The notes below the pieces were generated by a model that was given only the letters and a program-made list of their open reading frames with translations, was not told the origin of the DNA and searched no databases. A stretch of DNA of 64,000 nucleotides from DATFVA01 sp963774455. GTDB lineage: Bacteria > Bacteroidota > Ignavibacteria > Ignavibacteriales > Ignavibacteriaceae. The DNA is taken from positions 434,001 to 498,000 of the forward strand of contig CAVZFD010000004.1 in NCBI GenBank assembly GCA_963774455.1, in the 5' to 3' direction. Position numbers and translations under genes: made by a program. This document shows, in pieces, positions 1 to 9,857 of this stretch. Positions within the stretch are counted from its first letter, which is position 1, and each line of letters begins with the position of its first letter.

Positions 1-89
1 GATAGTACCTTAATTATGAAATTGTAGGATAAACACATTTACAATTGTAGATACTAATATTTTAAACCGGAAATAACGGGAGGCATCGA

Positions 90-563
90 ATGGATGAAAA
101 AGTATTAACCACGGAGCTCATAAACTTACTTGGTAAGGAACAGGCTCATGTATCCCTGGAGAATTCACTGAATGGATTGAATCCCGGGAACCGTGCAAAG
201 AAACCGCAGGAAGGAATGCATTCTGTCTGGGATGAATTGGAACATATCAGGATTTCCCAGGAGGATATTTTAAAATACATAACAGACCCTGATTGGAAAA
301 GTCCTTCCTGGCCTGATGAATACTGGCCGGAAGATAGGGAAAGCGTAACCGATGAGGAATGGAATAAGTCGGTTGAACAATGCATATCTCACAGGGATGA
401 ATTGATAAAAATTATAAAAGAAAAGCAGGGTGATATTACCGCCGGCATTCCTCACGCCGAAGTTCATACTTATCTTCGGGAAATGCTGATTGCAGCCCAG
501 CATAATTCTTATCATATTGCACAAATTGTACTGATCAGAAAGATGCTTGGTAACTGGAGTTAA
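90..563 (+). CDS. DinB-superfamily protein (DinB_2-like)
   Basis: A 157-residue soluble protein with no signal peptide. The pattern matches the DinB/YfiT four-helix-bundle superfamily. An early His lies in an HSVWDELEHIR stretch (about residues 44-54), and a late HNSYHIAQIVLIRKML stretch (about 138-153) carries the other expected metal-ligand histidines. Family members are metal-binding and often thiol-dependent transferases or hydrolases of unknown substrate; this one cannot be assigned a reaction. A GGGAGG ribosome site lies a few bases before the ATG, which supports the start. It stands alone on the plus strand, with the next gene about 170 bases downstream. A second, divergent DinB-like gene occurs at 57018-57470. 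Confidence 0.8.
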   Translation: MDEKVLTTELINLLGKEQAHVSLENSLNGLNPGNRAKKPQEGMHSVWDELEHIRISQEDILKYITDPDWKSPSWPDEYWPEDRESVTDEEWNKSVEQCISHRDELIKIIKEKQGDITAGIPHAEVHTYLREMLIAAQHNSYHIAQIVLIRKMLGNWS

Positions 564-734
564 CATATCCGGTTCTTCAAAAATTCCTACTCAAAACTGA
601 ATAAAAATAAATCCTGAAGAACTTTGAAAGAAAATTTGGGAATAACAGCTATGAAATCAAATATTATGCGAATCATTATTTAAACTTTAAGCCTGATCGG
701 GTGTCTAATAATATAAGTTATAACCGGAACAGAG

Positions 735-1514
735 ATGAATAAAATATTAATATCTTCGCTTTTTATTTTAACGGTGCTGATGACTGGCTGCAGCAGTACT
801 GTAGAACTGACAAGTACACCTGTGCAGGGCCCTATCAGTATTAACGGAGATGCGGCAGACTGGGGAACAAACCTGAAATATATTCCTGATGAGAAAGCGG
901 CCGTCGGTATTTCCAACGACAATAATTATTTTTATTTATGTCTTACTACCGGCGATATGGGAAAGGTTATGCCTATGTTTGCGGGAGGATTCACGGTCTG
1001 GCTGGAAAATGAGAGTAACAATAATGCAGAAATCGGGGTGAAATATCCCCTTCATAATATTGTGAATGAGTCACGCATCATGGTTAATCCAGGAGAGTTC
1101 AGGGAAAAGGGGAGCAGTATGATCATCTCCCAAATGATTAAAGATCAGAACGAAATCAGGATATTAAATAAGGACGATTATCCGCTGACGGTGATATCAA
1201 CTTCAGACAGCAGTGGACTGAAAGCGGCAATAGGTTTTAACAATGATCAGTTCATCTACGAGTTAAGGGTTCCTCTTAAAGTTGATGCTCAGAATAAATA
1301 CGGTATTGATGCAAAGCCCGGCGATAAGCTTCTTGTCAAGCTTGAAACTGAAAAACCTGAAAGGGGAAATTTTGGCGGAGGAGATGGAATGAGGCCTCCG
1401 GGGGGTGAGATGGGTGGAGGTTTTCCGGGCGGTAACAGAGGTATGAGACCCGGCGAAGGCGGGAGAAATTCCTTTGAACCGGTTGATCTTACACTTGAGG
1501 TTACTTTACATTAG
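735..1514 (+). CDS. Lipoprotein with CBM9-like (DOMON-type) domain and Gly-rich tail
   Basis: A 259-residue predicted lipoprotein. The N-terminus is a short hydrophobic stretch ending in LMTGCSS, a good lipobox with Cys at about 19. Residues ~35-205 start with INGDAADWG and continue with alternating beta-strand patterns. This resembles the CBM9-like domains that begin with DG-x-x-x-DW and often bind sugars or haem in envelope proteins. Residues ~211-245 are a low-complexity Gly/Pro/Met/Arg stretch (GGGDGM, RPPGGEMGGG), then a short beta-like end. The function is unknown; envelope location is inferred from the lipobox. The stop codon overlaps the stop of the convergent lpxA gene (shared bases 1511-1514). 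Confidence 0.75.
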   Translation: MNKILISSLFILTVLMTGCSSTVELTSTPVQGPISINGDAADWGTNLKYIPDEKAAVGISNDNNYFYLCLTTGDMGKVMPMFAGGFTVWLENESNNNAEIGVKYPLHNIVNESRIMVNPGEFREKGSSMIISQMIKDQNEIRILNKDDYPLTVISTSDSSGLKAAIGFNNDQFIYELRVPLKVDAQNKYGIDAKPGDKLLVKLETEKPERGNFGGGDGMRPPGGEMGGGFPGGNRGMRPGEGGRNSFEPVDLTLEVTLH

Positions 1515-2326
1515 GTTCGTTTTATATCTGTTCTAAAGGCTTCCAATGCTCTGCCGTTTTTTCCTGCTGCGCTGGATTCTATCGATGCTATCAATTCCCG
1601 GATGAATGCATTTCCTTCAAACTCACCCTGTCTCAGCAATTTGATTTTTTCCTTCCCTGGTCCTTCATCAACAAAAAGAATTATGAAAGCTTTTCTGAGA
1701 AGTGAGATATCTGCCTGGCTGAAGTTTTTTCGTTTTAACCCTTCGGTATTTATGCTTCTCTCCCTTGAAGGATTCCCTTCAACGATAACAAAGGGAGGCA
1801 CATCTCTGTTTATCCTGCTCATAAAACCTATGAAGCAGTTCCGGCCGATCGTTACAAACTGGTGGACTCCGACAAGACCCCCTATATATGCAAAATCATT
1901 AATCCTGACATGACCCGCAAACTGTGTTCCGTTAGCAATAATTATATTGCTGCCCAGTACACAATCGTGGGCAATGTGTGAATAGGCCATCATAAGATTG
2001 TTGTTCCCTATTATGGTTTTACCTTCATTCGCTATCGTTCCCTGCTGAATAGTAACGTACTCTCTGATCGAATTATTATCGCCGATAATTACTTCTGAAG
2101 GTTCGCCTTTATATTTAAGATCCTGGTTTATGTTTCCTACTACTGCCCCCGGATGAATAACATTTCCGGTTCCAAGCTTCAGGGGTCCATACAGAACTGC
2201 ATGATCTTTCAGAACACACCCGTCGCCTATTTCAACTTTCCCGCGGATAACACAGTAAGCACCTATCTCAATGTTGTTTCCGAGGGTTACTTCCTTATCT
2301 ATGATCGCTGTTGGATGAATGTTCAT
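1511..2326 (-). CDS. lpxA: Acyl-ACP--UDP-N-acetylglucosamine O-acyltransferase LpxA
   Basis: LpxA catalyses the first step of lipid A synthesis, moving a 3-hydroxyacyl chain from ACP to UDP-GlcNAc in the cytosol. The 271 residues match the family's usual length (~260). Residues 1-190 are hexapeptide repeats of the left-handed beta-helix. The catalytic region reads AYSHIAHDC, with His117 and His120 matching E. coli His122 and the catalytic His125. The C-terminal ~75 residues form the usual helical acyl-ACP-binding part. The gene stands alone, away from lpxD, fabZ or lpxB, which usually neighbour it. Its presence argues for an LPS-type outer membrane. It converges on the upstream lipoprotein gene with overlapping stops. 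Confidence 0.95.
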   Translation of the reverse strand: MNIHPTAIIDKEVTLGNNIEIGAYCVIRGKVEIGDGCVLKDHAVLYGPLKLGTGNVIHPGAVVGNINQDLKYKGEPSEVIIGDNNSIREYVTIQQGTIANEGKTIIGNNNLMMAYSHIAHDCVLGSNIIIANGTQFAGHVRINDFAYIGGLVGVHQFVTIGRNCFIGFMSRINRDVPPFVIVEGNPSRERSINTEGLKRKNFSQADISLLRKAFIILFVDEGPGKEKIKLLRQGEFEGNAFIRELIASIESSAAGKNGRALEAFRTDIKRT

Positions 2327-2406
2327 TTCACTTTTAAATATTACTATCGTAAAAAATAACGATTATTTGAATAAATTGGGGCGGTTAAGCTCCTAAATAA
2401 TTACCC

Positions 2407-4599
2407 TTACTTCATAAGCATTATTTTTTTTGTTGAGACAAATGTGCCCGCCCTTAAGCGGATGAAATAAACACCGCTGGCAAGACTGCTGCCGTCAAAG
2501 CTCATCTCATAATCTCCTGCAGGTTTTATACCCTGAAGAAGGACAGCAACTTCTCTTCCTGTAATATCATATACTGTGAGTGACTGACTGCAGCGTACAG
2601 GTGTGCTCCAGCTTATCTTTGTAGTGGGATTAAAGGGATTCGGATAATTCTGGTATAGCTTAAACCCGGCTGTACCTTTAGGGTTATCGGTATATGAAAG
2701 TACTGAATCAGTCGTTCCATGAAGATAAACTGCCTGTCCTATCATTTCATCGTATTTGTTATATCCAATGTGAAGCCAGCCTTCAGCTTCACCTTCGGCA
2801 GCAGGTTCATACCTGATGGTTAAGTTCTGGTCTGAATGTGCAGGGATGTAGACAGGAGATGATTGTAAAATTGAGAATGATGAATCAGAACAATATAACT
2901 CATTTAATGTAAGTACTGAATCAGAATTATTTGTAATCGTTATATCCATTGAATCGCTGCTTCCCGGCTGGATAATAAAACTCAATGAATCTGTGCTGAT
3001 ATTAAAATAGTCGGTTTTCCATGAATGACGGAAGGCCCTGTAGCTGTATACATTCCCCGGGTAATCAATAGCCCATGCCACAGTATTGTCAGGGTGTAAT
3101 TCAGAAACGGAAGGGGGAGTGTCATTTATACCCCATCCTATAAGCGTATTTCCGTCTGCTATTCTTCGCATACTGCCTGTGGCAGTGGTGAAAGTAACAG
3201 GATCATTTTGAAAATCACCAACCAGCAGCGCGGTCATATTCGTTTCATCAAGCTGATACTCGCAGCCTCTCGAATATTGAGGATTATGAAGGTTTCCATT
3301 ATCGAAGAGTGTAAGATTTCCGTTTGTAATCCGTCGGGCATCATGCTGATGTGAAAATCCGGTCGAATCGTTTATGAAAGTAAACTGATTGTTTACGCAG
3401 TATTCGCCTCCCAGACGCCAGATTATATCACCAGTCTGCCTGTTTATTTTGGTAACCTCATCCATATGCCTGCACGAAATTATCAGGTTTCCGTCATCGT
3501 CCTCTTCGATTGAATTACAGTGGACATAATCTATTGAACTTCCTGTTAAATCAATATCCGGTGTGGCATCAGTTATCTGAAAATGATCCCAGCTTCTCCA
3601 TTCAAAGACTACATTTTTATTATTATCGAGCTCCTGGATGATATTCCCTAAAACCACGGCATTCGGATCACCGCCCGCCACTATTGTATCCATAGCAACA
3701 TACTCGTAGTCATTTGCAATTATCAATGCATGTCCGTTTGATAGAATTTCAAGCTCATGCATATCTGTTATATAACCATTGCCGCATTCAAAGCTGTCAA
3801 CTACTTCAAAACTTCTGTTCATCTCATAATACCTGCCGGTATTAGAATTGAAGTACGTGAGAGAGCCGTTTGGCTGAGGCTTAAAATCGAGCATCAGATA
3901 ATCAAACCTCTTGTAATATACCGGCTGTGCGTCATTTTCCAGTATCATAAGGTAGCCGAACTGCTGGTTAGGCAAAAGCTGAAATGGCGCAACAAAGATC
4001 TGTCCCGGTGAAGGGTTATTATACTGTAACAAATTTATCGTGGGAAAATCAGAGGGAACTGAATCCAAAAAAGTTTTGGTGTGAGGCAGTGAACTATAAT
4101 CGAAAACTTTTTCCTTTATGTTATCTCTATTCTGTTCAGAGAGGAGCAGTTCAGTTTGAGTTAAAAATTTATCAGGAGGAACTCTCCTTTCGATTATCCT
4201 GAAACTATAGATATACGGCCTGAGAAACCTGGCAGCATCTTTCCTCCTGCCTGGATTTATACTGACCGAGACAACCTCTCCCAATGAAAAATCTCTGTCC
4301 GGCTTAAATATTATAGTCCTTCCGTCATCAGCTAAAGTTATATTGCCCGTATGATTTCCACTAACACTGCCATCAACCCTGATTATACTGCTTGTCAGAA
4401 TGGATGGATCAATTTCTTCTCCGCTTCGGATTGTTATGACTGAGGCTGGCTGGACAAGTGAAGCTCCCGGAAGAGGAGAAAGATATTGATAACCTCCTTT
4501 TATTATAGAAGCGGGGGATCCGGCAAAAGAATTTACAGAGATCAGTTGAAAGAAAGTTAATATGAACGACAGTCGGATAAAGTGTAAAGAACCATGCAT
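2407..4599 (-). CDS. Arylsulfotransferase (ASST)-family secreted protein with T9SS sorting domain
   Basis: A 730-residue exported protein. An N-terminal signal peptide (~residues 1-27) is followed by a Big-like/Ig-like segment (~45-135). A beta-propeller-like region (~190-540) has ASST-family features: DMHELEILSNGHALI, the DYVHCNSIEEDDDGN stretch, and DEVTKINRQTGDIIWRLGG followed by SHQHDARR. A short choice-of-anchor-like beta domain (~555-640) precedes the T9SS type A sorting domain (~655-730), with NYPNPFNPTTK and ASGVYFIRL and ending KKIMLMK. Characterised ASST enzymes transfer sulfate between phenols; activity here is only inferred, and such propeller proteins may do something else. It would be exported by the Sec system and then T9SS to the cell surface. 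Confidence 0.8.
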   Translation of the reverse strand: MHGSLHFIRLSFILTFFQLISVNSFAGSPASIIKGGYQYLSPLPGASLVQPASVITIRSGEEIDPSILTSSIIRVDGSVSGNHTGNITLADDGRTIIFKPDRDFSLGEVVSVSINPGRRKDAARFLRPYIYSFRIIERRVPPDKFLTQTELLLSEQNRDNIKEKVFDYSSLPHTKTFLDSVPSDFPTINLLQYNNPSPGQIFVAPFQLLPNQQFGYLMILENDAQPVYYKRFDYLMLDFKPQPNGSLTYFNSNTGRYYEMNRSFEVVDSFECGNGYITDMHELEILSNGHALIIANDYEYVAMDTIVAGGDPNAVVLGNIIQELDNNKNVVFEWRSWDHFQITDATPDIDLTGSSIDYVHCNSIEEDDDGNLIISCRHMDEVTKINRQTGDIIWRLGGEYCVNNQFTFINDSTGFSHQHDARRITNGNLTLFDNGNLHNPQYSRGCEYQLDETNMTALLVGDFQNDPVTFTTATGSMRRIADGNTLIGWGINDTPPSVSELHPDNTVAWAIDYPGNVYSYRAFRHSWKTDYFNISTDSLSFIIQPGSSDSMDITITNNSDSVLTLNELYCSDSSFSILQSSPVYIPAHSDQNLTIRYEPAAEGEAEGWLHIGYNKYDEMIGQAVYLHGTTDSVLSYTDNPKGTAGFKLYQNYPNPFNPTTKISWSTPVRCSQSLTVYDITGREVAVLLQGIKPAGDYEMSFDGSSLASGVYFIRLRAGTFVSTKKIMLMK

Positions 4600-4721
4600 T
4601 AATCTAACTCCCGAAATAATATCGAAATAGTATTCAGAATAATTATGTAGATAAGCGGAAGTCCATATTACCCAAATTAGAAGGCGAAATCAACCCGGGG
4701 GATTTGAGCTTAAAATAAAAA

Positions 4722-4844
4722 AAGAGGCTGTCTCAAATAGCCAATGTTATTTCGACTGAGCGGAGAAATCTTATTATTCAATCAGATTACTCAGTCCGGC
4801 CGCTAACAGGAAATAACAATTACCGACATTTGAAACAGCCTCTT
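4722..4844. repeat. Inverted-repeat element with 17-bp arms (MITE-like or large terminator)
   Basis: Arms at 4722-4738 (AAGAGGCTGTCTCAAAT) and 4828-4844 are inverted copies with one mismatch. They enclose 89 bases that contain a second short palindrome (ATTTC...GAGAAAT at about 4750-4769). On the minus strand the outer arm is followed by a T-run, so it can also end transcription of the OPT transporter gene. The same arm sequence recurs at 28486-28523. Both elements lie just after the 3' end of a minus-strand gene. The arms resemble ends of some insertion sequences, but no transposase is present. Confidence 0.6.
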
Positions 4845-4863
4845 AAATCAGGCCGATATAAAA

Positions 4864-6846
4864 TTATTCTTCTTCCGGTTTTCCTCTCAAAGAATCCCAG
4901 ATCATATAAACGCAAAGCAGGGCAAACATGATTAATGCAAGCAGTTCGGCTGCATGAGATTCAGCCCATTCCAGGTTAACCCAGTTGTACCCGAGATATC
5001 TCAGGAATGCGCTTATAACACCCATCAATGCACCGCCGGCTATAAAACCAGAAGCGATAAGGGTACCGCGTTCTCTTCTTGCATTATTAACTTTTTCATC
5101 TTTGCTTCTTGTTGATACGAAATGAGCAATCAATCCGCCTACAAGCAGCGGCGTATTGAGTTCGAGGGGAATATACATACCAAGAGCGAATGCCAGTGCA
5201 GGAACACCGATCATTGTAAGAACCAGGGCTAGTATTGCACCAACTATGTAAAGCGTCCATGGGGCAGGCTGCTGAGCCATAAGAGGCTGAATAACCGCTG
5301 CCATTGCATTTGCTTGTGGAGCAACCAGGGCACCTTCGCCTGTAAATCCGTAAGTGTCGTTCAATATCATTATAACATATCCAACCGTTAAAGCTGATAC
5401 TAAAACCCCGAGAAATTTCCACCTTTCCTGTTTATAGGGTGAGGTTCCAAGCCAGTATCCGATCTTAAGGTCGGTAATAAAACCGCCTGCCATCGAAAGA
5501 GCCGTACAGACAACACCGCCTATGATTAAGGCTGCAACCATTCCTGAATCTCCTTTCAATCCTACCGAAGTAAGGATAATTGAAGAAAGGATCAGGGTCA
5601 TCAAAGTCATTCCGCTTACAGGGTTGGTTCCAACGATAGCGATTGCGTTTGCGGCTACAGTAGTGAACAGGAAGGCTATGATCATGACTATGAACAATCC
5701 TGTAAGTGCCCATCCTATATTGTGAACAACTCCGAACTGGAAGAATACAAGCAGAAGGACTGCTGTTGCGATAACACCGAATACGATTATTTTCATCGAT
5801 ATATCCCGATGGGTTCTGATATGTTCATCGTCTTCTTTTTTCTTTGCAAAGAGTTCCTTAACACCCATCGTAACGGCGCCTTTAATAATTTTGGAGGAAC
5901 GTACGATCCCAATAATTCCTGCCATTGCAATGCCGCCTATACCAACATGGCGGATATAGTTCCGGAATATATCTTCAGCACTCATCTGGTTTATGAGCAT
6001 TGTGACCCCTGATCCAAGGGGAACAGCAAGATCAGCCCCGATGTAAGAGACTACGGGTACAAGAAGATACCATGATACAAATGAACCGGCGCAGATAATG
6101 GCAGCATACTTTAATCCTACTATATAACCGAGTCCCATTACGGCGGCGCCGACGTTCAGTCTGAATACCAGCTTGAACTTATCTGCCAGAACTTCACCGA
6201 AACCAACTACTCTTGTTGTAAATGTTTCGCTCCACCATCCGAATGTGGCAACCACAAAATCATAAATACCGCCTATCAGACCTGAAGCCACAAGAACAAC
6301 TGCCTGCTTACCGCCTTTTTCACCTGCTACAAGTACCTCGGTGGTGGCTGTTGCTTCAGGAAAAGGGAATTTCCCGTGCATTTCTGCCACGAAATATTTC
6401 CTGAAAGGAATAAGGAAAAGAATTCCTAGTATTCCGCCGAATACTGATGCAAAAAATATCTGGAAGAAATGAGCCGGAAGATTCAATATATAAAGCGCGG
6501 GGATTGTAAAAATGGCTCCTGCAACTATCAAACCTGAATTTTGCCCGATTGATTGGATAATTACGTTCTGTCCAAGGGCGCCTTTCTTCTTGAATGCAGC
6601 CGAGAGACCTACGGCAATAATAGCAATCGGTATAGCTGCTTCAAAAACCTGTCCTATTTTTAGTCCCAGGTAGGCAGCCGCCGCAGAAAATAATACCGCC
6701 ATCAGCAAACCGACAATGACTGAGTACGGAGTTACCTCCTTCGGATTCTGACTTGCCGTCATTATCGGGACATATTCTTCTCCCGGTTTCAGCTCGGTAT
6801 ATGCATTCTCCGGGAGACCTTTGACTTTTTCCATTTGTTCGCTCAT
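4864..6846 (-). CDS. OPT-family oligopeptide transporter
   Basis: A 660-residue integral membrane protein with about 14-16 hydrophobic segments, typical of the OPT family. Members bring oligopeptides (or in some branches metal chelates) into the cell with protons. Recognisable stretches include the N-terminal ELKPGEEYVPIM and PYSVIVGLLMAVLFSAAAAYLGLKIGQ region, IGQNSGLIVAGAIFTIPALY, and KFPFPEATATTEVL. It lies 11 bases after the S8 peptidase gene on the same strand, so the two are probably co-transcribed. That pairing fits secreted proteolysis followed by peptide import. Substrate preference cannot be read from the sequence. A large inverted repeat just downstream probably ends the transcript. 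Confidence 0.92.
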   Translation of the reverse strand: MSEQMEKVKGLPENAYTELKPGEEYVPIMTASQNPKEVTPYSVIVGLLMAVLFSAAAAYLGLKIGQVFEAAIPIAIIAVGLSAAFKKKGALGQNVIIQSIGQNSGLIVAGAIFTIPALYILNLPAHFFQIFFASVFGGILGILFLIPFRKYFVAEMHGKFPFPEATATTEVLVAGEKGGKQAVVLVASGLIGGIYDFVVATFGWWSETFTTRVVGFGEVLADKFKLVFRLNVGAAVMGLGYIVGLKYAAIICAGSFVSWYLLVPVVSYIGADLAVPLGSGVTMLINQMSAEDIFRNYIRHVGIGGIAMAGIIGIVRSSKIIKGAVTMGVKELFAKKKEDDEHIRTHRDISMKIIVFGVIATAVLLLVFFQFGVVHNIGWALTGLFIVMIIAFLFTTVAANAIAIVGTNPVSGMTLMTLILSSIILTSVGLKGDSGMVAALIIGGVVCTALSMAGGFITDLKIGYWLGTSPYKQERWKFLGVLVSALTVGYVIMILNDTYGFTGEGALVAPQANAMAAVIQPLMAQQPAPWTLYIVGAILALVLTMIGVPALAFALGMYIPLELNTPLLVGGLIAHFVSTRSKDEKVNNARRERGTLIASGFIAGGALMGVISAFLRYLGYNWVNLEWAESHAAELLALIMFALLCVYMIWDSLRGKPEEE

Positions 6847-6857
6847 AAGATATTACC

Positions 6858-9653
6858 CTATTTAAAGTTTATTGTAATTGGTAATTCATATTCGGTTTCG
6901 TTGGAAGCTGAAGATGTAAAGGTTACTGTACCGTAAACCCTGGATCCTTCAGGCATATCATACGAGGGCTGTGAATAATTCAGATGTAACTTCTGCTCAA
7001 TTGAAGGATATAAAGATAACCCTCCTCTTGAATTGCCTGTAACTGTGAACTGGGGCTGCGAATTCATTTCAGTAATCTCTTTGACGGTGACTGTCATACT
7101 GTCCGATGCATCTGTGAATGCAGGGGCCAGCAAATATGTAAGGTTGGAGCTTCCATGTACGTCTTCAGGTGAGATGCTGATACTCCCTGTCCTGTAGCTT
7201 AAACCATCCTTGGCGAGCGCAACACCGCTGTCATCAAGTACTTCGAATGCGAAATCAGTCACTTTATTATAGTCTTCTTTACTTACGGTAATCTCAAAAG
7301 TTTTCGAAGCCTCGCCCTCTTTAAAACTAAACGGGTATTTAAAGTTTTCTCTTCCATTCAGCTTGAATTCATGATTCTGAACGTATCCCTTAAGCTGTCC
7401 TGAAACCGAGTATGATTTCTGATCATTAAAAAAGTTAATCAGGTTTAATGCATTATTTGTTCCGGTCAGCTCTTTGTCGTCAACTTTTTTGATACTGTTG
7501 AATTCAACCTCAAGATTATAAGCTGAAGTTGTATCCGAAAGGAAATAACTTTCTACCATAACTTCATAAACCCCCGGTTCGAAGTTATAATAGTTCCCCT
7601 CGATAGATTCATTATCGTTAAGAGAAGACAGCAAACGTGATCGCTCAATTGGTCTTCCATTCGGGTCTGCTATTCTGTAAATAACATTGGTATACTCTTT
7701 TCCGTTTTCACTCAGCTTTATGTGCATCGTGGTCTGACCTGCAGGCATATCAACAAAGTACCTGTTAACCATACCCACAGCCAACTTCTCATTTTTCCAT
7801 TCCATGCGGTAATTGTTTGAAGCACTGAACTCATATGGAATAATTATCGTAGCTAGCATATCAAATTCAGGCATTTTGGTATAATCATCGCGTACTGCAG
7901 ATATCCTTCCGCAGTATAACCCCGGTTTAATGAGTTTTGATTTATCAAATTGTACATTAAGAACCGTAGGTTGGTCATTGCGGATATAAGTTTTCTTTTG
8001 GACCGGTTTAATCCAGTCGGCATCCGTTTTTATATCAAATCCTCTGTAGAACTTACTCTCCTCCTGGAAATTATCTCTTCTGATGACATAGCTGAAAGTT
8101 TCCTTTCCGGTAATAAAAGAGCCATCCCTTAAATATAAATTGGGAGCTTTAGCCTCGGGCATATTAGGTGCCAGGGAAGTGATTGTATAATGTTCATAAT
8201 TCTTTACTTCACCCTGGTCGATATACTTCTTAAGCAGTTCCCATGCTCTCGCAGCATTTATATAGCCATGTCCCTGGTCAAGCCAGGTATAATTTTCCAT
8301 ATAGGTTGCACTCTGCCTGACTGCCTCGTATAGAAGCTCGGAAGGGATCTTTGTATCAGGGTACTCCTTCACCGCGGCGCTTAACAGCAGTGACATAACC
8401 CCGGTGGAGTATGGAGATGCCATACTGGTTCCCCAGAACCTGTCGGCAGGCATATAATTCGGAACCGTAGAAAAAGCCGCACCCGGAGACACCACATCCG
8501 GTTTATCAACCTCACCGCCTCTTGATGAGAAATCAAGGATGATATCATGAGTCAGCCTTGCTCCGTACAGGTCCCGGCCTACGCTCTGAGTTAAAACAGC
8601 ACCGGAAGCAAAAACATAATCTGCCGAAGACGGTAATCCCTGCGAGGAAACTCCCGGTCCTTCATTCCCGTTAGCCACGCATATGTAGAGGTAAGGATTT
8701 TCCTTCATAAGTTTTGTAATAAATTCTTCCATTTCAGCTTTGCCCTCGATCTCTGCGCCTATACCGAAGCTCATATTAACGATGCAGGGTTCTTTTCTTT
8801 CTTTGGAGATCTTGTCGGCATAGAGGTAAGCTTTCTTCATACTTTCAGTAACGGTGGCACCGCCCGTAAACAGGTTATTGCCAAGTTTCAGTCCTATTAC
8901 TTTTGCCCCGGGAGCGACGCCATTAATTGTTGATCCATCGATCATATAACCGGCGGCAATACCTGCAACGTGAGTTCCATGAAATCCGTCATCGAAGAAG
9001 AGAGATATTTTTTTCTCGTCCGGGTATACATTTATAGCGAACGTAAGAGGAGCGAGCGGGGCTGATGTTTTAATGTGAAAAGCCTGTTGGTCTTTATCAT
9101 AATCTTTAACAGGCTGGTCATCGGAAAGATCTCCGTCGCCGTTTGTATCAAAATAAGTTATCCAGTCGCCCGATTTATCCTTATAGGTGACCATATAATA
9201 CTTATCGTTTGTATTGCCATTACCGTTCAGATCAGCCGAACCGGAATTTGAATTAATAAGCTGCTTTTCTGTAAGTACGCCTATATAGTATTCGGTATCG
9301 GGAGCTTTAATTTTATCTGCTCCTTTAACAGAATAACCCATATCATCATTAACAAAATTCCCGTCATCCTCTTCGGCTTCATAGATGGGTATGTCGCCTT
9401 CACCGGTAAAGTCGCGAACATCAATTACCTTTGTTTCACCGGTAGAGGTTTTCTGTAATCCGGCGATTCCCATATCAACACCGGTATCAAGGATAAAAAT
9501 TATCGTCCCTCTGCCGTCATAATCGGGATGGAGACTGAGGAATTCTGAAACCCCTGTGGGATTTAAGTCGAGAAATGTTTGTGTTGAATCCTGTCCGTAT
9601 ATAAAAGAAGAAACAAACAGAAACAGCGTTATTATTATTTTTTTAGAAAACAT
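6858..9653 (-). CDS. Secreted S8 (subtilisin/tripeptidyl-peptidase II-like) serine protease
   Basis: A 931-residue exported protease with a signal peptide at about 1-20. The catalytic triad is visible: Asp56 in ILDTGVD, His225 in HGTHVAG, and Ser410 in GTSMASP, with the oxyanion Asn330 in ANGNEGPG. The roughly 170-residue insertion between Asp and His, and the long beta-rich C-terminal part, resemble the tripeptidyl-peptidase II branch more than plain subtilisin. The insertion holds Asp-rich stretches (NGNGNTND, DTNGDGDLSDD) that look like calcium-binding loops. There is no clear T9SS tail at the C-terminus, so it may be periplasmic or use another export route. It is followed by the OPT peptide transporter gene, a probable two-gene operon. 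Confidence 0.93.
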   Translation of the reverse strand: MFSKKIIITLFLFVSSFIYGQDSTQTFLDLNPTGVSEFLSLHPDYDGRGTIIFILDTGVDMGIAGLQKTSTGETKVIDVRDFTGEGDIPIYEAEEDDGNFVNDDMGYSVKGADKIKAPDTEYYIGVLTEKQLINSNSGSADLNGNGNTNDKYYMVTYKDKSGDWITYFDTNGDGDLSDDQPVKDYDKDQQAFHIKTSAPLAPLTFAINVYPDEKKISLFFDDGFHGTHVAGIAAGYMIDGSTINGVAPGAKVIGLKLGNNLFTGGATVTESMKKAYLYADKISKERKEPCIVNMSFGIGAEIEGKAEMEEFITKLMKENPYLYICVANGNEGPGVSSQGLPSSADYVFASGAVLTQSVGRDLYGARLTHDIILDFSSRGGEVDKPDVVSPGAAFSTVPNYMPADRFWGTSMASPYSTGVMSLLLSAAVKEYPDTKIPSELLYEAVRQSATYMENYTWLDQGHGYINAARAWELLKKYIDQGEVKNYEHYTITSLAPNMPEAKAPNLYLRDGSFITGKETFSYVIRRDNFQEESKFYRGFDIKTDADWIKPVQKKTYIRNDQPTVLNVQFDKSKLIKPGLYCGRISAVRDDYTKMPEFDMLATIIIPYEFSASNNYRMEWKNEKLAVGMVNRYFVDMPAGQTTMHIKLSENGKEYTNVIYRIADPNGRPIERSRLLSSLNDNESIEGNYYNFEPGVYEVMVESYFLSDTTSAYNLEVEFNSIKKVDDKELTGTNNALNLINFFNDQKSYSVSGQLKGYVQNHEFKLNGRENFKYPFSFKEGEASKTFEITVSKEDYNKVTDFAFEVLDDSGVALAKDGLSYRTGSISISPEDVHGSSNLTYLLAPAFTDASDSMTVTVKEITEMNSQPQFTVTGNSRGGLSLYPSIEQKLHLNYSQPSYDMPEGSRVYGTVTFTSSASNETEYELPITINFK

Positions 9654-9857
9654 AAATATCCCTTGATACTTTATTTGTTATTAAATTAAATGGAATTAAA
9701 TAAATTAAATGAAATTCATCGTGAGGAGAGTATGAAACTAACGATATGATTTTTATAGCCATTAATCCAAAATTACATTTTAAGTGGCATCCTAAAATTA
9801 CGTACATTTGGATACAGTGACAATCAAATATTATTTTTTATGAAAATTATTTAGCAT

